Below the pieces are notes generated by a model, which worked only from the letters and a program-made list of their open reading frames with translations, was not told the DNA's origin and did no database searches. The translations under genes were made by a program, and so were the position numbers. Below are positions 10,311 to 21,800 of a DNA stretch of 64,000 nucleotides, piece by piece; position 1 is the stretch's first letter; each line of letters starts with the position of its first letter. Origin of the DNA: Agrypnia vestita (taxonomy: Eukaryota > Arthropoda > Insecta > Trichoptera > Phryganeidae); the NCBI GenBank assembly GCA_016648135.1, contig JADDOH010024921.1, positions 1 through 64,000 on the forward strand. The letters run 5' to 3'.

Positions 10311-11082
10311 ATGAAGTCAATGAAGTGACATTTGACGCACAGTAAGCGTAAAGTTAGGCGTGAGATGGCGAATCTCTGGGACGCGGCGTGTGCACGGTGC
10401 CGAATAGTCACTATGAACGATACCTAGTATAATTAGTATTAAATCTTTCATAAATTTTATCCGTAGATAGGAGCCAAAAGAGATTATTACATCCGAGATG
10501 AAAAAGTAACTCATAATTTATTATACATAAGTAGATTGTTTACTTTCAAGCTAAGCCGGATTTTTTACCAGTTGTACCCACTCCAAGTTGTATTAGGAAG
10601 ACTACGAATATTCAAATAAACTGGGAAGATTATGGAAAATGAAAAAGAAGACTAATTGATGTTTAGTAATGTAGTTCATATTTTTATTTTATTTGAAGAC
10701 TCTTCAAAAAAATATAATATTAATTTTATTAAAAATGAAAAAACAATTCAGGAAAAAAGTTATATTTGATATCAGTAAACAAAATAAACGAATTTGACGT
10801 TTTCAGAGAAAAAATAATGGATATTGAAAACCTCTATAATTTGATTGACATAAATATGCCTGAGGGAAGAGTTGTTCATTATTTTTTAATGGAAAATAAT
10901 AGATTGCCTGATTACACTTTATTGATGCATCAATAAACCGAAAATAATATCAATCTTCAACTCAAAACTTTACACAAAAACAAATAGATAAGAAGAACTG
11001 TTCGAAGAATATTTTTTCTTCTTCTGTATGAAGGCTTGAACTTTGTGGTGACATTATTATTAAAATAAAACACAAATCACTT
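10311..11082. other. No recognisable feature
   Basis: AT-rich sequence without an assigned repeat or a convincing open frame. Confidence 0.4.
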
Positions 11083-11160
11083 TGTTTTCACCACTTTATT
11101 AGATTAAACAATCTACATGTTTTGAGAACAATGTTCTCTCCTTCAGGATTATGGTGTACT
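11083..11160 (-). repeat. P2 fragment with degenerate hammerhead motif
   Basis: On the minus strand: TAATC, CTGAAGGA, a perfect GAGAAC/GTTCTC hairpin, AAAAC (family GAAAC), AT, GTA, then GATTG. Stem I (AATC/GATT) is intact at 11110-11113 and 11147-11150. The flank TTTTCACCACTTTATTAG resembles the P2 copy at 30470. The essential G12 is lost. Confidence 0.5.
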
Positions 11161-11218
11161 AAAGATTTTTAAAAGTTAAACCAAGCAAATGTATTACGGT
11201 GAAGGGTGGGTGAGGGGA

Positions 11219-11268
11219 TAGGTTAGGTTAGGTTAGGTTAGGTTAGGTTAGGTTAAGTTAGGTTAGGT
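11219..11268 (+). repeat. Interstitial insect telomere repeat (TTAGG)n
   Basis: About ten consecutive TTAGG units with one TTAAG variant. TTAGG is the common telomere unit of many insects, so this is either a healed break or an old telomere relic inside the chromosome. It is not next to another telomeric element here. Confidence 0.9.
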
Positions 11269-12018
11269 AGTTAGAAATAATATTAACGTTTTTCCTAATT
11301 TCAGACTACGATTGAAGAACTGGTTGCAAAATGTTTTGTTAGCAAATTCTGAAGACAAACTAGGAATTAGTGACAATAAATCTCATGCTCAAGTAGCGAC
11401 CAAAGTTGTTACATTAGTGAAACATCCCTTATAGTGCAGAGTACTCGTGGATGTCGCCTATTTATTTACTATTTCCTGCGATGTTTTGAATTTAGTGTGC
11501 GATGTCAGCGGTAGCGATAAATAAACCGAGCCTACGAATGCTGCATTATGTTCCTTTATAAAAACCACCCCGATGAGGCTTCGCAGGAGCAGGTCAAACG
11601 ATTCAAACAACAAACTAATTCTTCCGTGTAGTCTTCATTTTTTATATGTCGTATATATATTTTTTTTTCCGTAAAAAATTATCAGCGCTAAATATCATTA
11701 CGAGCTGGGAATTTGAAAATTTTATTTACTTTTTTTCTATAAACATGTTTTGATACTATGTTTTGGTAAAAATATTTCAAATAACCCATGGTATTTCTGC
11801 TCAGATACTTAAAGAAGATAATGAAACTAAATAAGGATTTTCATTCATGCAATATAAGAAGTGGCGACAGTATACGACAACGGAAGAAAAACAAAAATAG
11901 TTTCAAGAAACTGTTTAATATACTTACACTAAAAAAGATTCAAAATTCAGACTAGTATCTTCGAATTTTTCCAGAACACAATACCGGATTTAATCCACAG
12001 GGGCCATCATTAATCAAG
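11269..12018. other. No recognisable feature
   Basis: Unassigned AT-rich sequence with slightly GC-richer single-copy sequence at 11390-11620. Confidence 0.4.
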
Positions 12019-12430
12019 ATATATAATATATCATAGATGTCTCATACAAACGAAGCTCTTTTTTTACATGGAAAAGTAGGTATGGTAGGTCTTTTTTTGA
12101 GTGTTCATTGGGCTTACGACCTATCTTACGGCTGGCTTAAGTGATCACTTTACGCAAAGTAACGAACATCAATTCCACCCTTGATAGACAATCACATCTA
12201 TCAAATGTTTGCAAGTTGTATCGAATTGTGCCACTCGGTAGTAAAAATTTTGTCATTCCCATAAAGCGGTTCAGATGTAGTAGTCTATCATGGTGAACGT
12301 TACATTGTGTAAAGTGATCACTTAAGCCAGCCGTGCGATAGGTCATTAGTCCTATGAATACACAAAAAAGACTTTCTTATTTTCCCATATAAAAAATTGC
12401 TTCGTCTCTATGAGATATCTATAATATATG
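12019..12430. mobile_element. Foldback element F2, copy 1
   Basis: Inverted arms: the left runs from ATATATAATATATCATAGATGTCTCATA through AAGTAGGTATGG and ACGACCTATCTTACGGCTGG to AAGTGATCACTT. The right reverses this (AAGTGATCACTTAAGCCAGC, GATAGGTCATTAG, CATATAAAAA, CTATGAGATATCTATAATAT). A loop of about 110 bp separates them. It is non-coding. Relatives are at 19554-20066, 28455-28562 and 50343-50545. Confidence 0.75.
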
Positions 12431-13104
12431 CTTATTTTATTTGATTTATTTAAAACGATAAAAATGTGCAGTATACGTACTATGCCTGTCTCACTTTAAA
12501 AAAATTCTATTAAAACAGAATTAAGTCGTCTTTTTGCAGGTTTTATGGGTACAACATATTTTGGGATGCAGGTGATTTGTTATCGAATTGAACATTTCGG
12601 GAAAAATTTCAATGGAAATACTGATGCGATAAAAATTTATAATAGATCAAAACAGATAGCGAATGGGACAGCTGTAACAAAATGCCCCATCACGCCGAAC
12701 AGCCAATAATCACTTCAGTAGTTATGTTGATTTAATAAAAGGCGTTTTTTGGGCAATTTGTCAACCAAGGGGTGTAGTTTTCAGAAATAAATTTCAAAAA
12801 TATTTTACAAAATTAAAATTTTCCAACGGCAATAATTAATGTATATACCTCAAATAATTCTTTTATTTTTGGGATATATTTCCATGTAATTTTGATTGGT
12901 TTCGTCGACATTTCGGATTGGAAGTTTTTCTGTGCATTTTTGTGGAAATTCATTATTACATGAATTGAAAAAAAAACTGTTGTATTCCACTTTACGAGTA
13001 TATTCATTTTATTTAATGTTATTACGTTTAAGAGTAATCTTTCTTTATCAATAATGGATTTAAAATAAAACTAAAACAGTTGCAGAGAGTAATTAAGAGG
13101 AAAA
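12431..13104. other. No recognisable feature
   Basis: AT-rich sequence, no supported gene or repeat. Confidence 0.4.
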
Positions 13105-13265
13105 AGTGCAGGTAAAGTGGTGTAGTGGTAAGAGGCGTGGAGTTAAGGAGTGGGGTTAGAATCCTGCACCCAAACCCATGATTTTTTACTGTCTCTTACT
13201 GTTCTAATTTTAATAATGAGAGATTATCTCTCTAAAACGTTTTAATATTAAATAAAATACACCTA
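13105..13265 (+). repeat. tRNA-derived SINE, family C
   Basis: A-box-like GTGGTGTAGTGGTAAGAG (about 13117) and a decayed B box GGGTTAGAATCC (13153-13164) have tRNA spacing, followed by an unrelated AT-rich body ending TTAAATAAAATAC. Only one copy was seen. Confidence 0.5.
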
Positions 13266-13287
13266 CGGTGGAATAAAACAGTGTTTT

Positions 13288-13466
13288 TTAGTGATGGTTA
13301 AACCGTTTTTTTCGGTAGTTTGGCATTTATATCTGAATGTATCGATGATTGATAACTAAAATATATCGGTTGCCTAGTAGGGAACTGGAAAAATCAGTTG
13401 CCAATCATCTATGCAATCAGATACAAATCTCAAATAACGGTTGGTATGTCACTGGTTAAAGCACCG
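13288..13466. repeat. Imperfect foldback element F5
   Basis: Left words TATCTGAATGTATCGATGATTG and CGGTAGTTTGGC are inverse, with mismatches, to CAATCATCTATGCAATCAGATA and AACGGTTGGTATGTCACTGG. It is a small degraded MITE-like foldback. Confidence 0.45.
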
Positions 13467-15530
13467 TCACTTCTGTTTTTCAGTTAATACTGTCACAAGA
13501 ACGTAAAACAGAAGGAATTAATCGAGGATTCCTCGGCACTCTGGACATTTTAAAATAAATTGGAAATTACTAGAAGAATCTAGTATAAACTAATATATTT
13601 GCGAAATGTCTGAAGACTCAAAAATGTATACAAGTCAGACGTCACCATCGAGACACTCAGTTTATATTGTAACAGTTGGGCGATTCCACAGAAAACAAGC
13701 GACTTGCAGCGATTCAATGTGGCAAACATAATTATAATTATTCTGGGAAGTATTATTAATTAATACACCACGATCCCGTGACAACATCATTTAACACATG
13801 TAATGTTAGATTCAATTGCTGGACTATTATTAGGACAGACGGCCAAAAATTTTACACATTTGTAAATAGAGACTGTTCCGTCACCAAAATCACATTTAAC
13901 AATTTGGCAGTGTATTATAATAAATTTGAATTGATTTTATATGAATATTTGTTTGAATTAATAAAAAAAAGTATTTAATTTATTTAATTTTCACGAGCAA
14001 GTATTCGATACATTATTATCTTTATCAAGAAAATTTGAAAAAATAGAATGTGCACAAATGTAACTAGGGAGTTCTGGTGTTTGATTTAAAATTAATAAAA
14101 TATAAAAAGAGAATTTTCCGAGAATTGGGCCTCTTTTTCACATCATATTTGGTCGTGTCTACGTCTTTTATAGTCTTGTATTCTTTTGATAAAGCCAGTC
14201 TTCATATAATTCTCCTTTGTATTCTGATCTATAGAATAAAAATTGTGTTTCACTCATCTTGAACGAAATCAGAATCGGTAGTTTTAATAATTTTTAAAGC
14301 CGATCTCAGGAAGCGGAATTGTTAATTCGAGGATTGAACATATATTTCGTCTTGCCCGGATTTGGTAGAAACAGAGACATTTGTTTTTAAGTTCTACATT
14401 TTTAATTTTTGAGTTTTATTATAATAATTTACATTTTTTTAAATCATTGAGACGCGTTTGCCCTATGAGGACATTAGCAATCTAAATACTTTACATATAA
14501 CTTGTGTTTATATGAAAAGTTTTGAAAAGAGATGCTATATAATTTTAAGAATTAAGGAAGGTTTTTAATATTTCTGCATGATTCTACGAAACAATTCTGT
14601 TCAAACACTAATGAAAGGTAATAAACAAAGCAAGCAAAATAATAGATTTACAATTTGATATAAGTGTGATATTCTTATAGGTCGACCACAATCAAAAGAC
14701 CATTCCTTAGCTTTGTCCAGTAAGAAGAAAGCGGTGGAAAGTTTACTGGCAAGCCCGTATTACAAGCCTCAATATAATATTCCAAATAAATATATATTTT
14801 TTATTTTAAATAGGTTACTTACTTGCTAGAAAAACTTATTTTGTGGGCATTCTTTTGAATGCGGTCTAGCTATACCTAGTAACAATATTATATTTGTGCA
14901 AATTGTTTCAAATGCGAGGTTCCAAACAGCATAATTCTTGATAACAATTATGTTTGAGCAATACTGATGATTTTTTAAATGCGGGGATTCCAAATTGATG
15001 TCTCAGATGATTTTTTGCGCAAAAAATGGTTTTACAAATCTTATTTTTAGATGTTTTTTCTTGTTATTTTTAAGGTGCTTTGAACTTGCGCATTCGGATG
15101 ATTTTATAGGGATTTACGTTCTACTTTTCAATAGAAACATGTTTTCTAAGGTCCCAAAGGATGATAAAATTAAATAAAAGGTACACTGTCACTTTTTCGC
15201 CTCCAGAAATAATATCTCATGCCTTTGAGGCAGCTCAGAAACTTGGAATGAAATTGAAACTTTTATCATTATTAAAGCAATATTTGAGTTCCAGGCCGAA
15301 GTTATATCAAAGGAGAACCATTTATAACATTTTAATAATAATTAAATCTTGAATTAATGCTTTTCTCAAATTAATTAGACAAGTCACTTAGTGTAATTTA
15401 CTAGCGGGTGTGACCTCAGTAGTAAAAAAAATAAATGAAATATTATTTTAAAAAGATTCGTCACGAAATTCTAAAATCAAGAAGAATGGCACGTAATGAA
15501 GTTTTCAGAATGATTTTATTTTATATTTAT
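13467..15530. other. Unassigned DNA with weak open frames
   Basis: Short frames occur at 13778-13978, 14077-14262 and 15161-15352. The last reads VTFSPPEIISHAFEAAQKLG and looks protein-like, but I do not recognise it and it has no homologue elsewhere in the window. No clear repeats. Confidence 0.3.
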
Positions 15531-15900
15531 TAATTAATTAATTAATTAATGCCCTATAGGGCTTTTACAATAGATAGGTAAGTGTACATTATCAGAATAT
15601 AAAGACAGTTTAAAGAGAAAAGAAAATACTTTAAATATAGACACAAATATATAAAGATAAATATAATATAAAGTAAAAAGCAAGTATGTATATAAAAAGC
15701 AAAAGCATAAGAAAAACATAATAGAAATTTAGAAACAAAAGAAGTATAAATGTAGGGTGAAAAGATAAAGCACAAGCATTGAAATGATCTAGAAGATTTT
15801 AAATGATCTGGAAATCGATAGAATACACGGAAATATACGAGAAGAAAAATATTTGAAGAAAATTCTCCGTATGGCCGCGCCATCACTACCTCAGACAATG
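15531..15900 (-). repeat. LINE 3' end (untranslated)
   Basis: The minus strand ends ACCTATCTATTGTAAAAGCC, CTATAGGGC, then (ATTA)n. The same terminal block (GTAAAAGCCCTATAGGGCGT) occurs on the plus strand at 45040-45135, and a degraded version at 54840-54890. The AGCCCTATAGGGCT palindrome is probably a 3' hairpin used by the LINE RT. The long open frame on this strand is low-complexity and not a gene. Confidence 0.55.
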
Positions 15901-16439
15901 TTTTTGTGTTGAACGAGTGATAATGCCACTACATAGTGTTAACTTAGGACTCAACCTACCTCAATCCTACATGTCTAGAAGTGTGTCATTACGTTAGATG
16001 GATCTGTTTCATCTAGCTAGCTAGAGAGAAAATCTGGAGTTAATTGCGAGAGCGACTTAGGACATGAGGTGGAGGTGTATTACGAACCATGCATTACAGA
16101 TTGAGGCCACTATAAGTCAATGCTGACATTAAGAAGGAGGGAAACTAAGTGGGAAAGATTTTGCGACATGAGATGATAGATATTAAAAATGTGAAGGACG
16201 AGAGTCAAAGGGAGTCAGGTGTGAGGAAAATCCGATAACCTTGTCAAGTTCAATTTCCACAGAACTTTTACACTCACTATTAATGTCGAGAACTATGTTT
16301 AATGGAAAGGTTACGGGCTGTTTTGTTTTTCAAAAACACAATGCAATATAAACGAATTTTCAATTCGCAAAAACTGAAGTTAATTCGAGCGAGGGAGAAA
16401 ATTGCGAAAGGGAAAATTGAGTACAATACCTTGAAAAAT
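15901..16439. other. No recognisable feature
   Basis: Single-copy sequence in this window, slightly GC-richer than the surroundings. No protein recognised. Confidence 0.35.
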
Positions 16440-16512
16440 ACAATCAAATCCATAATAATCTATCATACAATCAAATCCATAATACAATCAAATCCATAAT
16501 ACAATCAAATAC
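16440..16512 (+). repeat. 17-bp tandem repeat
   Basis: The unit ACAATCAAATCCATAAT is repeated about four times with one interruption (AATCTATCAT). Confidence 0.85.
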
Positions 16513-16604
16513 AAAAGTTGACAGTGTTTTGGTATTCTCACACAAAAATTGGCTATAGATTTTATTTTAGTTTTCGTTTATAAATTATCAATTCATAATT
16601 ATAT

Positions 16605-16720
16605 ATTGTGTCTGCAGCCAGTGTCAACCAATTTAAGAATAGGCTGGATATTCAAATGAGAGACGGTGATATGGGCCTATCAGCTTAAGCTAATAATAAT
16701 AATCATTGAATTTAATTTGG
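16605..16720 (+). pseudogene. LINE C-terminal remnant
   Basis: A frame reads SAASVNQFKNRLDIQMRD, resembling the VN.FKNRLD C-terminal motif of insect Jockey-type LINE polyproteins, and it is followed by an AATAATAATAAT tail as expected for a LINE 3' end. Very short, so uncertain. Confidence 0.4.
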
Positions 16721-16825
16721 CCAATTACAAGACAAAAATTTAATTTGGCAAAATACAAGAAACCTTAATTTCACTGGAGTTGGTATAGGTATCGGTTAGG
16801 TAGTAATTTAACTAGTAAGTTGGTA

Positions 16826-16846
16826 AGTGCGTGTGTGTGTGTGTGT
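16826..16846 (+). repeat. (GT)n microsatellite
   Basis: About eight GT dinucleotides, adjoining the 3' end of the minus-strand LINE-G copy. Confidence 0.9.
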
Positions 16847-17065
16847 AGGCAGAGAGAATGGAGCGCCTCACTCTTCTGTCTTGATACACAAATCTCGCCT
16901 CATCCAGATTCGTACATCTTCTCATGCAAGTTCATCGATTGTTGAATGTTCTACCTGGATCACCTTCCGTTATCTGATTTATCTGGTTATTCCAAATCTT
17001 ATGGGGACGTCCTATATTTAAGCATGTGTCTTTCTTACTATTATCTTCTCATTTACTCGTTCAAC
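16845..17065 (-). pseudogene. LINE-G 3' end, minus-strand copy
   Basis: The reverse complement aligns with the last part of LINE-G at 46636-47140: AGAACATTCAACAATCGATG, ACTTGCATGAGAAGATGTAC, AGACAGAAGAGT and CTCTCTGCCTAC. Numerous substitutions, no open frame. It is 5'-truncated close to the mariner insertion at 17133. Confidence 0.7.
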
Positions 17066-17132
17066 ACGAACAAAACACCAATCTTTAATTCTATTTAATA
17101 TTGCTAGATCAGCTTTACTTGAATTCCTAATA

Positions 17133-18424
17133 TTAGGTCCTTACATATGAAATTGGCGTTTTGCCGTACTGGCAAATTTGATCTCAAATATATTCTCTTT
17201 GGTTAGGAATTCAAAATCCAAATTTATACAGCTATTTACTCATGTATTTGTGTTTTGAAAATTATAATTCATTTGTTTTTTCCTAAATTGTTTTTTTCTT
17301 TGCGTCACTCAGTTTACAAAATGAAAAACTTGGAATATCGCGTTATTTACGAGTACGAGTTCCACCGTGGCACCAGTGCTGCAGAAACGGCTCGAAGTAT
17401 TAATGATGTGTATGGCGACGGTGCCGCAAAAGAAAACACAGTGTGTTTTTGGTTCCAACGTTTTCGTTATGGAAATTTCGACCTGCAGAACAAGCCCCGT
17501 GGACGGCCGGAGACCAAAGTTGATAATGAAGAATTGAAGGCTATTTTGGAAGCGGATCCATCGCAAACCACATCCGAGTTAGCTGCAGGCTGCTGCTGAG
17601 GTGTTAGTGATAAAACTGTTTTAATCCACTTGAAGCAAATTGGTAAGGTGAAAAAGCTTGAAAGGTGGGTACCTCACGAATTGAGTGAAGCAAATCAACA
17701 AAAGCGCGTTGACTGCTGCGTTGCATTACTCAACCGGCACAATAATGAAGGGATTTTAAATCGAATCATTACCTGTGATGAAAAGTGGATCCTGTACGAT
17801 AATCGGAAGCGCTCATCGCAATGGCTGAACCCTGCCGAACCAGCCAAACCATGCCCCAAGCGAAAATTGACTCCAAAAAAGTTACTTGTGAGCGTTTGGT
17901 GGACTAGTGCTGGTGTCGTTCACTACAGCTTTCTTAAATCTGGCCAGACGATTACGGCAGATGTCTATTGTCAGCAACTGCAAACCATGATGGAAAAGCT
18001 AGCTGCTAAACAACCGAGGCTGGTTAATCGCTCTAGGCCACTGCTGCTTCATGATAACGCTAGACCACACACTGCACAACAGACGGCTACCAAATTAGAG
18101 GAGCTTCAATTGGAATGTCTAAGACATCCACCGTACTCTCCGGACCTTGCCCCAACAGATTACCATTTTTTTCGAAATTTGGATAACTTCTTGCAAAGGA
18201 AAAAATTCAACTCGGATGGGGCAGTCCAAACCGCCTTCAAAGATTTTATTGATTCCCGTCCGAATGGTTTTTTTAGTAAAGGGATCGATGAACTACCTAT
18301 GAGATGGCAAAAGTGCATAGATAGCAATGGTACATACTTTGATTAAATAAATATATTATAATAAAAAAAAATCGGCTTTATGTTCCTCCCATACTAAATT
18401 CCAATTTCATATGTAAGGACCTAA
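17133..18424 (+). mobile_element. Mariner transposon, near complete
   Basis: Perfect terminal inverted repeats: TTAGGTCCTTACATATGAAA... at 17133 and its inverse ending at 18424, identical for at least 24 bp. TA flanks both sides (17131-17132 and 18425-18426), the mariner target duplication. Length is 1292 bp, usual for the family. It carries a transposase gene with a single in-frame stop. Identical TIRs and an otherwise open frame point to a fairly recent insertion. Confidence 0.97.
17321..18346 (+). pseudogene. Mariner transposase, one internal stop
   Basis: Cut-and-paste DD34D transposase of the cecropia/Hsmar1-like group. It starts MKNLEYRVIYEYEF; a paired-type helix-turn-helix DNA-binding region fills about residues 1-110, followed by the linker motif WVPHEL (from residue 116). 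Catalytic aspartates are in TCDEKW (residue 153), LLHDNARPH (245) and APTDYHFF (280), with exactly 34 residues between the last two. It ends WQKCIDSNGTYFD, about 341 residues, full length. A TGA at 17597-17599 (codon 93) breaks it between the two helix-turn-helix motifs. The codons around it (GCCxGVSD) look two longer than in relatives, so the stop may have come with a 6-bp insertion TGCTGA in a CTG-rich stretch (inference). Everything after it stays in frame. Confidence 0.96.
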
Positions 18425-18719
18425 TATATTCATTTTTTAATTTATCAGAAATGGATTTATCACACAAATATTAGTTTATTGATTATAATTAAATAAGCAG
18501 GAAAGTTTTCCTAATAAAATAAAAAAGATTTAAAAGTCCTGCGCGTCATTATAAATGTATTATCCAAAAGGTTGTTGAGATTAATTTATTATAAAGATGA
18601 TAGATTGTAGTAGGAAATTTAAAAATATATCTAATTAAAAAAACATATATAGTTGAAATCTCGACGTGAAAGAAAATGGTTAACGTGATAATAAAATAAT
18701 AGAAAATCATATTGAGTTA
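18425..18719. other. No recognisable feature
   Basis: AT-rich flank of the mariner insertion. Confidence 0.4.
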
Positions 18720-18800
18720 TAGTTTCTAGAACATTTTTGACTCATAATTAAGGCAGGAATCTGCCTATAACGTTTTTGATACTAGCTATGAGACACCCTG
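18720..18800 (-). repeat. Terminal fragment of CAGGG palindromic MITE
   Basis: TTCTAGAACATTTTTGACTCATAATTAAGGCAGGAAT and the terminal CACCCTG followed by TA match the right end of the copies at 7183 and 24010, with an internal deletion. Confidence 0.6.
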
Positions 18801-19553
18801 TATTAAAAATAATTTTAGTACTGAATTTCAAACATTCAATCGTTTCATTTTTGTAAACGGATATCAATAAAAATAAAATAACGGCGATTTTTTTCTTGCG
18901 AATAAATTTTTACATAATTCCTTCAGCTTCGAAAAATTATAATAGCGCTTTGAAAAACTTGCTATGAAAGTGTTATTGAATTGATGATCGCTGTTTTGAA
19001 GTAAAGCGAAGAAATCACGGTGTATATGAAAGGCATTTATGCTTTTGCCTTTTGGCGCGATACCTTTTTAGCGCAAGAGCCTTTATTATCAAACTGGTAT
19101 TATTTATTCCTTTGACAACTGGTACAGAAGGAATGCAGCTCCCCGTATAATTATTCTGCTCCAAATAAACCTCCCTGGATTTAAACCAATATAAATTTCT
19201 CAAGAAAGTAGGTAAATAGTGATCGAGTTGTTTGATTTCCGGCTTGCAGATGAAGCTTGCGTTCGAGAGAAAGCCTTTCAAAGGTGCACGGAAAGTCGAT
19301 GCACAAAACCTTGGAACAAAGGAAAATGCAAACAATTCCGGTGAGAGAATGGGAAACGCAAGACATCACCATTTTGTTATTATTAACTTCAAAATGTCAC
19401 AAAGAATATAAAACCAATTGTACTTAAGAACGTTTGTATTTTAAAAAACAAACTATTTCGACTCTTTTCTAGTTATTTTATATTAGAATATTTTGAGTTT
19501 GTTCAAATCATTCGAACAGTGCTGGGTTTATGTCACAGAGACATTATTAATCA
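18801..19553. other. No recognisable feature
   Basis: Single-copy in this window. Overlapping minus-strand frames at 19015-19372 are not recognised. Confidence 0.35.
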
Positions 19554-20066
19554 ATTAATGTATATTATAGATATCTCACAGAGACGAAACTCTGAAATAT
19601 TCTGAACTGTAAATACTGGTAAAAAAAGGAATTTAACAAAAATTGGAAATAATATTTCCTGGCATATCCTAGTGTAATGCAAGTAATTCGGATGAATTTC
19701 ATTACACAATAAAGTATATTGCTCTCAAATTCCGTAAATCAATTGTAGATTTTCTCATTAGCGACATCTATGGGGATTTAGGGGAATGAAAATGGCTTTG
19801 TACAGACCGCATGGAAAGGCGGTTACAACTCATATGTGAAAGCTTTCCACGCAATTTGAACATATATACAACTTCCAAAAAAAATGAATAAGCATGGTAT
19901 ATTCTATCATGGATGGAAATGGCGAATGTTACATTGTGTAAAGTGATCACTTAAGCCAACCATAAGATAGGTCATAAGTCCTATGTACACCCAAGTGACT
20001 TCTATACCTACTTTCCCATAAGAAATACAGTTTCGTCTCTGTGAGATATCTATAATATACATTAAT
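19554..20066. mobile_element. Foldback element F2, copy 2
   Basis: Ends are inverse copies: ATTAATGTATATTATAGATATC plus TCACAGAGACGAAACT on the left, and AGTTTCGTCTCTGTGAGATATCTATAATATACATTAAT on the right. The right arm is complete and includes AAGTGATCACTTAAGCCAACC and GATAGGTCATAAGTCCTATG, while the left arm is largely replaced. Non-coding. Confidence 0.75.
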
Positions 20067-20139
20067 ATTTTATATTAGATGTTAGCATAAACAGTGTGTA
20101 ACAAAAGTAAAACAAAATGGTAAAGATTGTATCGAGGGT

Positions 20140-20366
20140 AGAGAGCCAAGAGGGCGTCAGTGATTATTTCGAACTTTACAGGAGAGCAGAAGAAAGTTCT
20201 GTCAATTGATTTTGTCAATGTTTCTTTTATTATCATATTTGTTAATACAAAATTCACATGGAAATCGTTAAGTGAAATAAAAGAAATATTGACAAAACAT
20301 TATTTTGCTCTCCTGTAAAGTTCGAAATAATCACTAACGCACTTTTGGCTTTCTATTCCTAATATA
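20140..20366. repeat. Foldback element F3
   Basis: GAGAGCCAAGAGGGCGTCAG, TGATTATTTCGAACTTTACAGGAGAGCA and GTCAATGTTTCTTTTATT are repeated in inverse order at 20275-20365. Arms are about 85-90 bp with a short loop. It looks like a MITE. Confidence 0.7.
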
Positions 20367-21565
20367 TAACATTCGAAAGAAATTTTTTTACTCTACAAGA
20401 TTTTATGATAACTTTTATTTAATTTATTTGATTATTTAATTTAATTTTTTGCCTTCAAAATGGAATTTCAAGTAGACAAAAGTGAGTACTTTCGACGACT
20501 TAATTATTTGTGTGAAAAAAACGGATACAATGTCTTATATTATTGATGGAATTGGCGTTTACATTGTATAGAATCATAATGATAATGATAGATTATTAAA
20601 TATATTAAATTATATTTACGTTTTTATCTCCCTTCTGATCCTCCCAATTGATCAATTAAAAAGAGACTACATATAATTTTGAGCAACAAAAATTTTGACC
20701 TTTTAATATGTACTCTTTTTTTAACTGATTAACATTTTTTTCCATTTTTAAAGCAAACCACTTTTTATTATGCAATAGTCACAAATACCTTTGTGTATCT
20801 ACCGCTAGTGGGCGCCAGAAATAATTTTTTTATTTTAATTTTTTGAAAATATTTTTTGATACAACACATATATCTATTTCCTAATTAATTAATAAAAAAA
20901 TGTTTAATAATTCACAGAACTTTGTTCTGAAATTGCAACTTCACAGTAATAATGTGTTTTATTTAATATATAAATAATAAGTTTTACTTTCAAACATGTT
21001 GACCTGCTCTGTCATACATAACACATACATTCATACGCGACAATACACTGAGCACAAATGAACACGAAAGAGTTCTCCTGATTGGGCGGGAATTTTTTTC
21101 TCACAAAATCTTCAAAAAATTGTGTTAATTTACCTTGTACTTATAAAACTTGTTTGATAAATTAGGTGAATTGTAAAAATATGATTTTTTAATTTCCTTC
21201 GTATAAGATGGCAGCAGTTTTGATTTATGACCAATGGAGTAATAATTCAAATTCGTTCCTTAAAGGAAATTGGATGGCGTAATATTGCGTCATATTTATC
21301 ATTACTTTTGACTCCTGTTCGACGAAATCATTATTTCCAAATTTAATATTAATTTAATAATTTCCAATTAAAAATTAATGTTAAATTTTTATTTGAGAGT
21401 TAAGTTAGTTACATCTGACGAATATTACACTACTGCCGTAATGTTATTTTTTGATGGGTGATCGGAAATAAACTACTGATTAAATACCCCATATAAAAAA
21501 TATTTTTAAAGAATTGTACGTGTTTGCATCTCTATTTAAAAAAAAAAATAAAAGTAATCTTCAAT
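20367..21565. other. AT-rich DNA with a copy of repeat R
   Basis: 20765-20950 contains repeat R words (ACCGCTAGTGGGCGCCAG; ACAGAACTTTGTTCTGAA). The rest is unassigned. Confidence 0.4.
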
Positions 21566-21638
21566 AGTATCCTGAAAAAATATTGATTATATTATTTGTG
21601 TATATATACCTCTTTTATATGAGTAATTCCAGCAAAAT

Positions 21639-21671
21639 GTTTCAGAAAAACCTTTCCATCGTCAGGGTGTT
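21639..21671 (-). ncRNA. Hammerhead motif in P3 left arm, cleavage site lost
   Basis: Minus strand: ACACC, CTGACGA (21659-21665), the GGAAA/TTTTC stem II, GAAAC (21639-21643), then ATTTTGC where the right arm has ATGTCGGTGT. Core and stem II are intact but the cleavage triplet and 3' half of stem I have changed. Confidence 0.5.
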
Positions 21672-21800
21672 GTATAACTGTCAAAATATCAGAATGTCTT
21701 TTGTTTCTTGTTTTTCTAAATTATTTAAAAAATTATTTTTATATATTATAAATATTAAGAAACAGAAGACATTTCATTCCGACACTTTGACAGTTGTACA

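Noticed and set aside
15554..15898. 114-codon minus-strand frame as a membrane protein
   Set aside because: Phe/Tyr/Leu-rich composition comes from AT-rich LINE 3' sequence; the same terminal block recurs at 45040.
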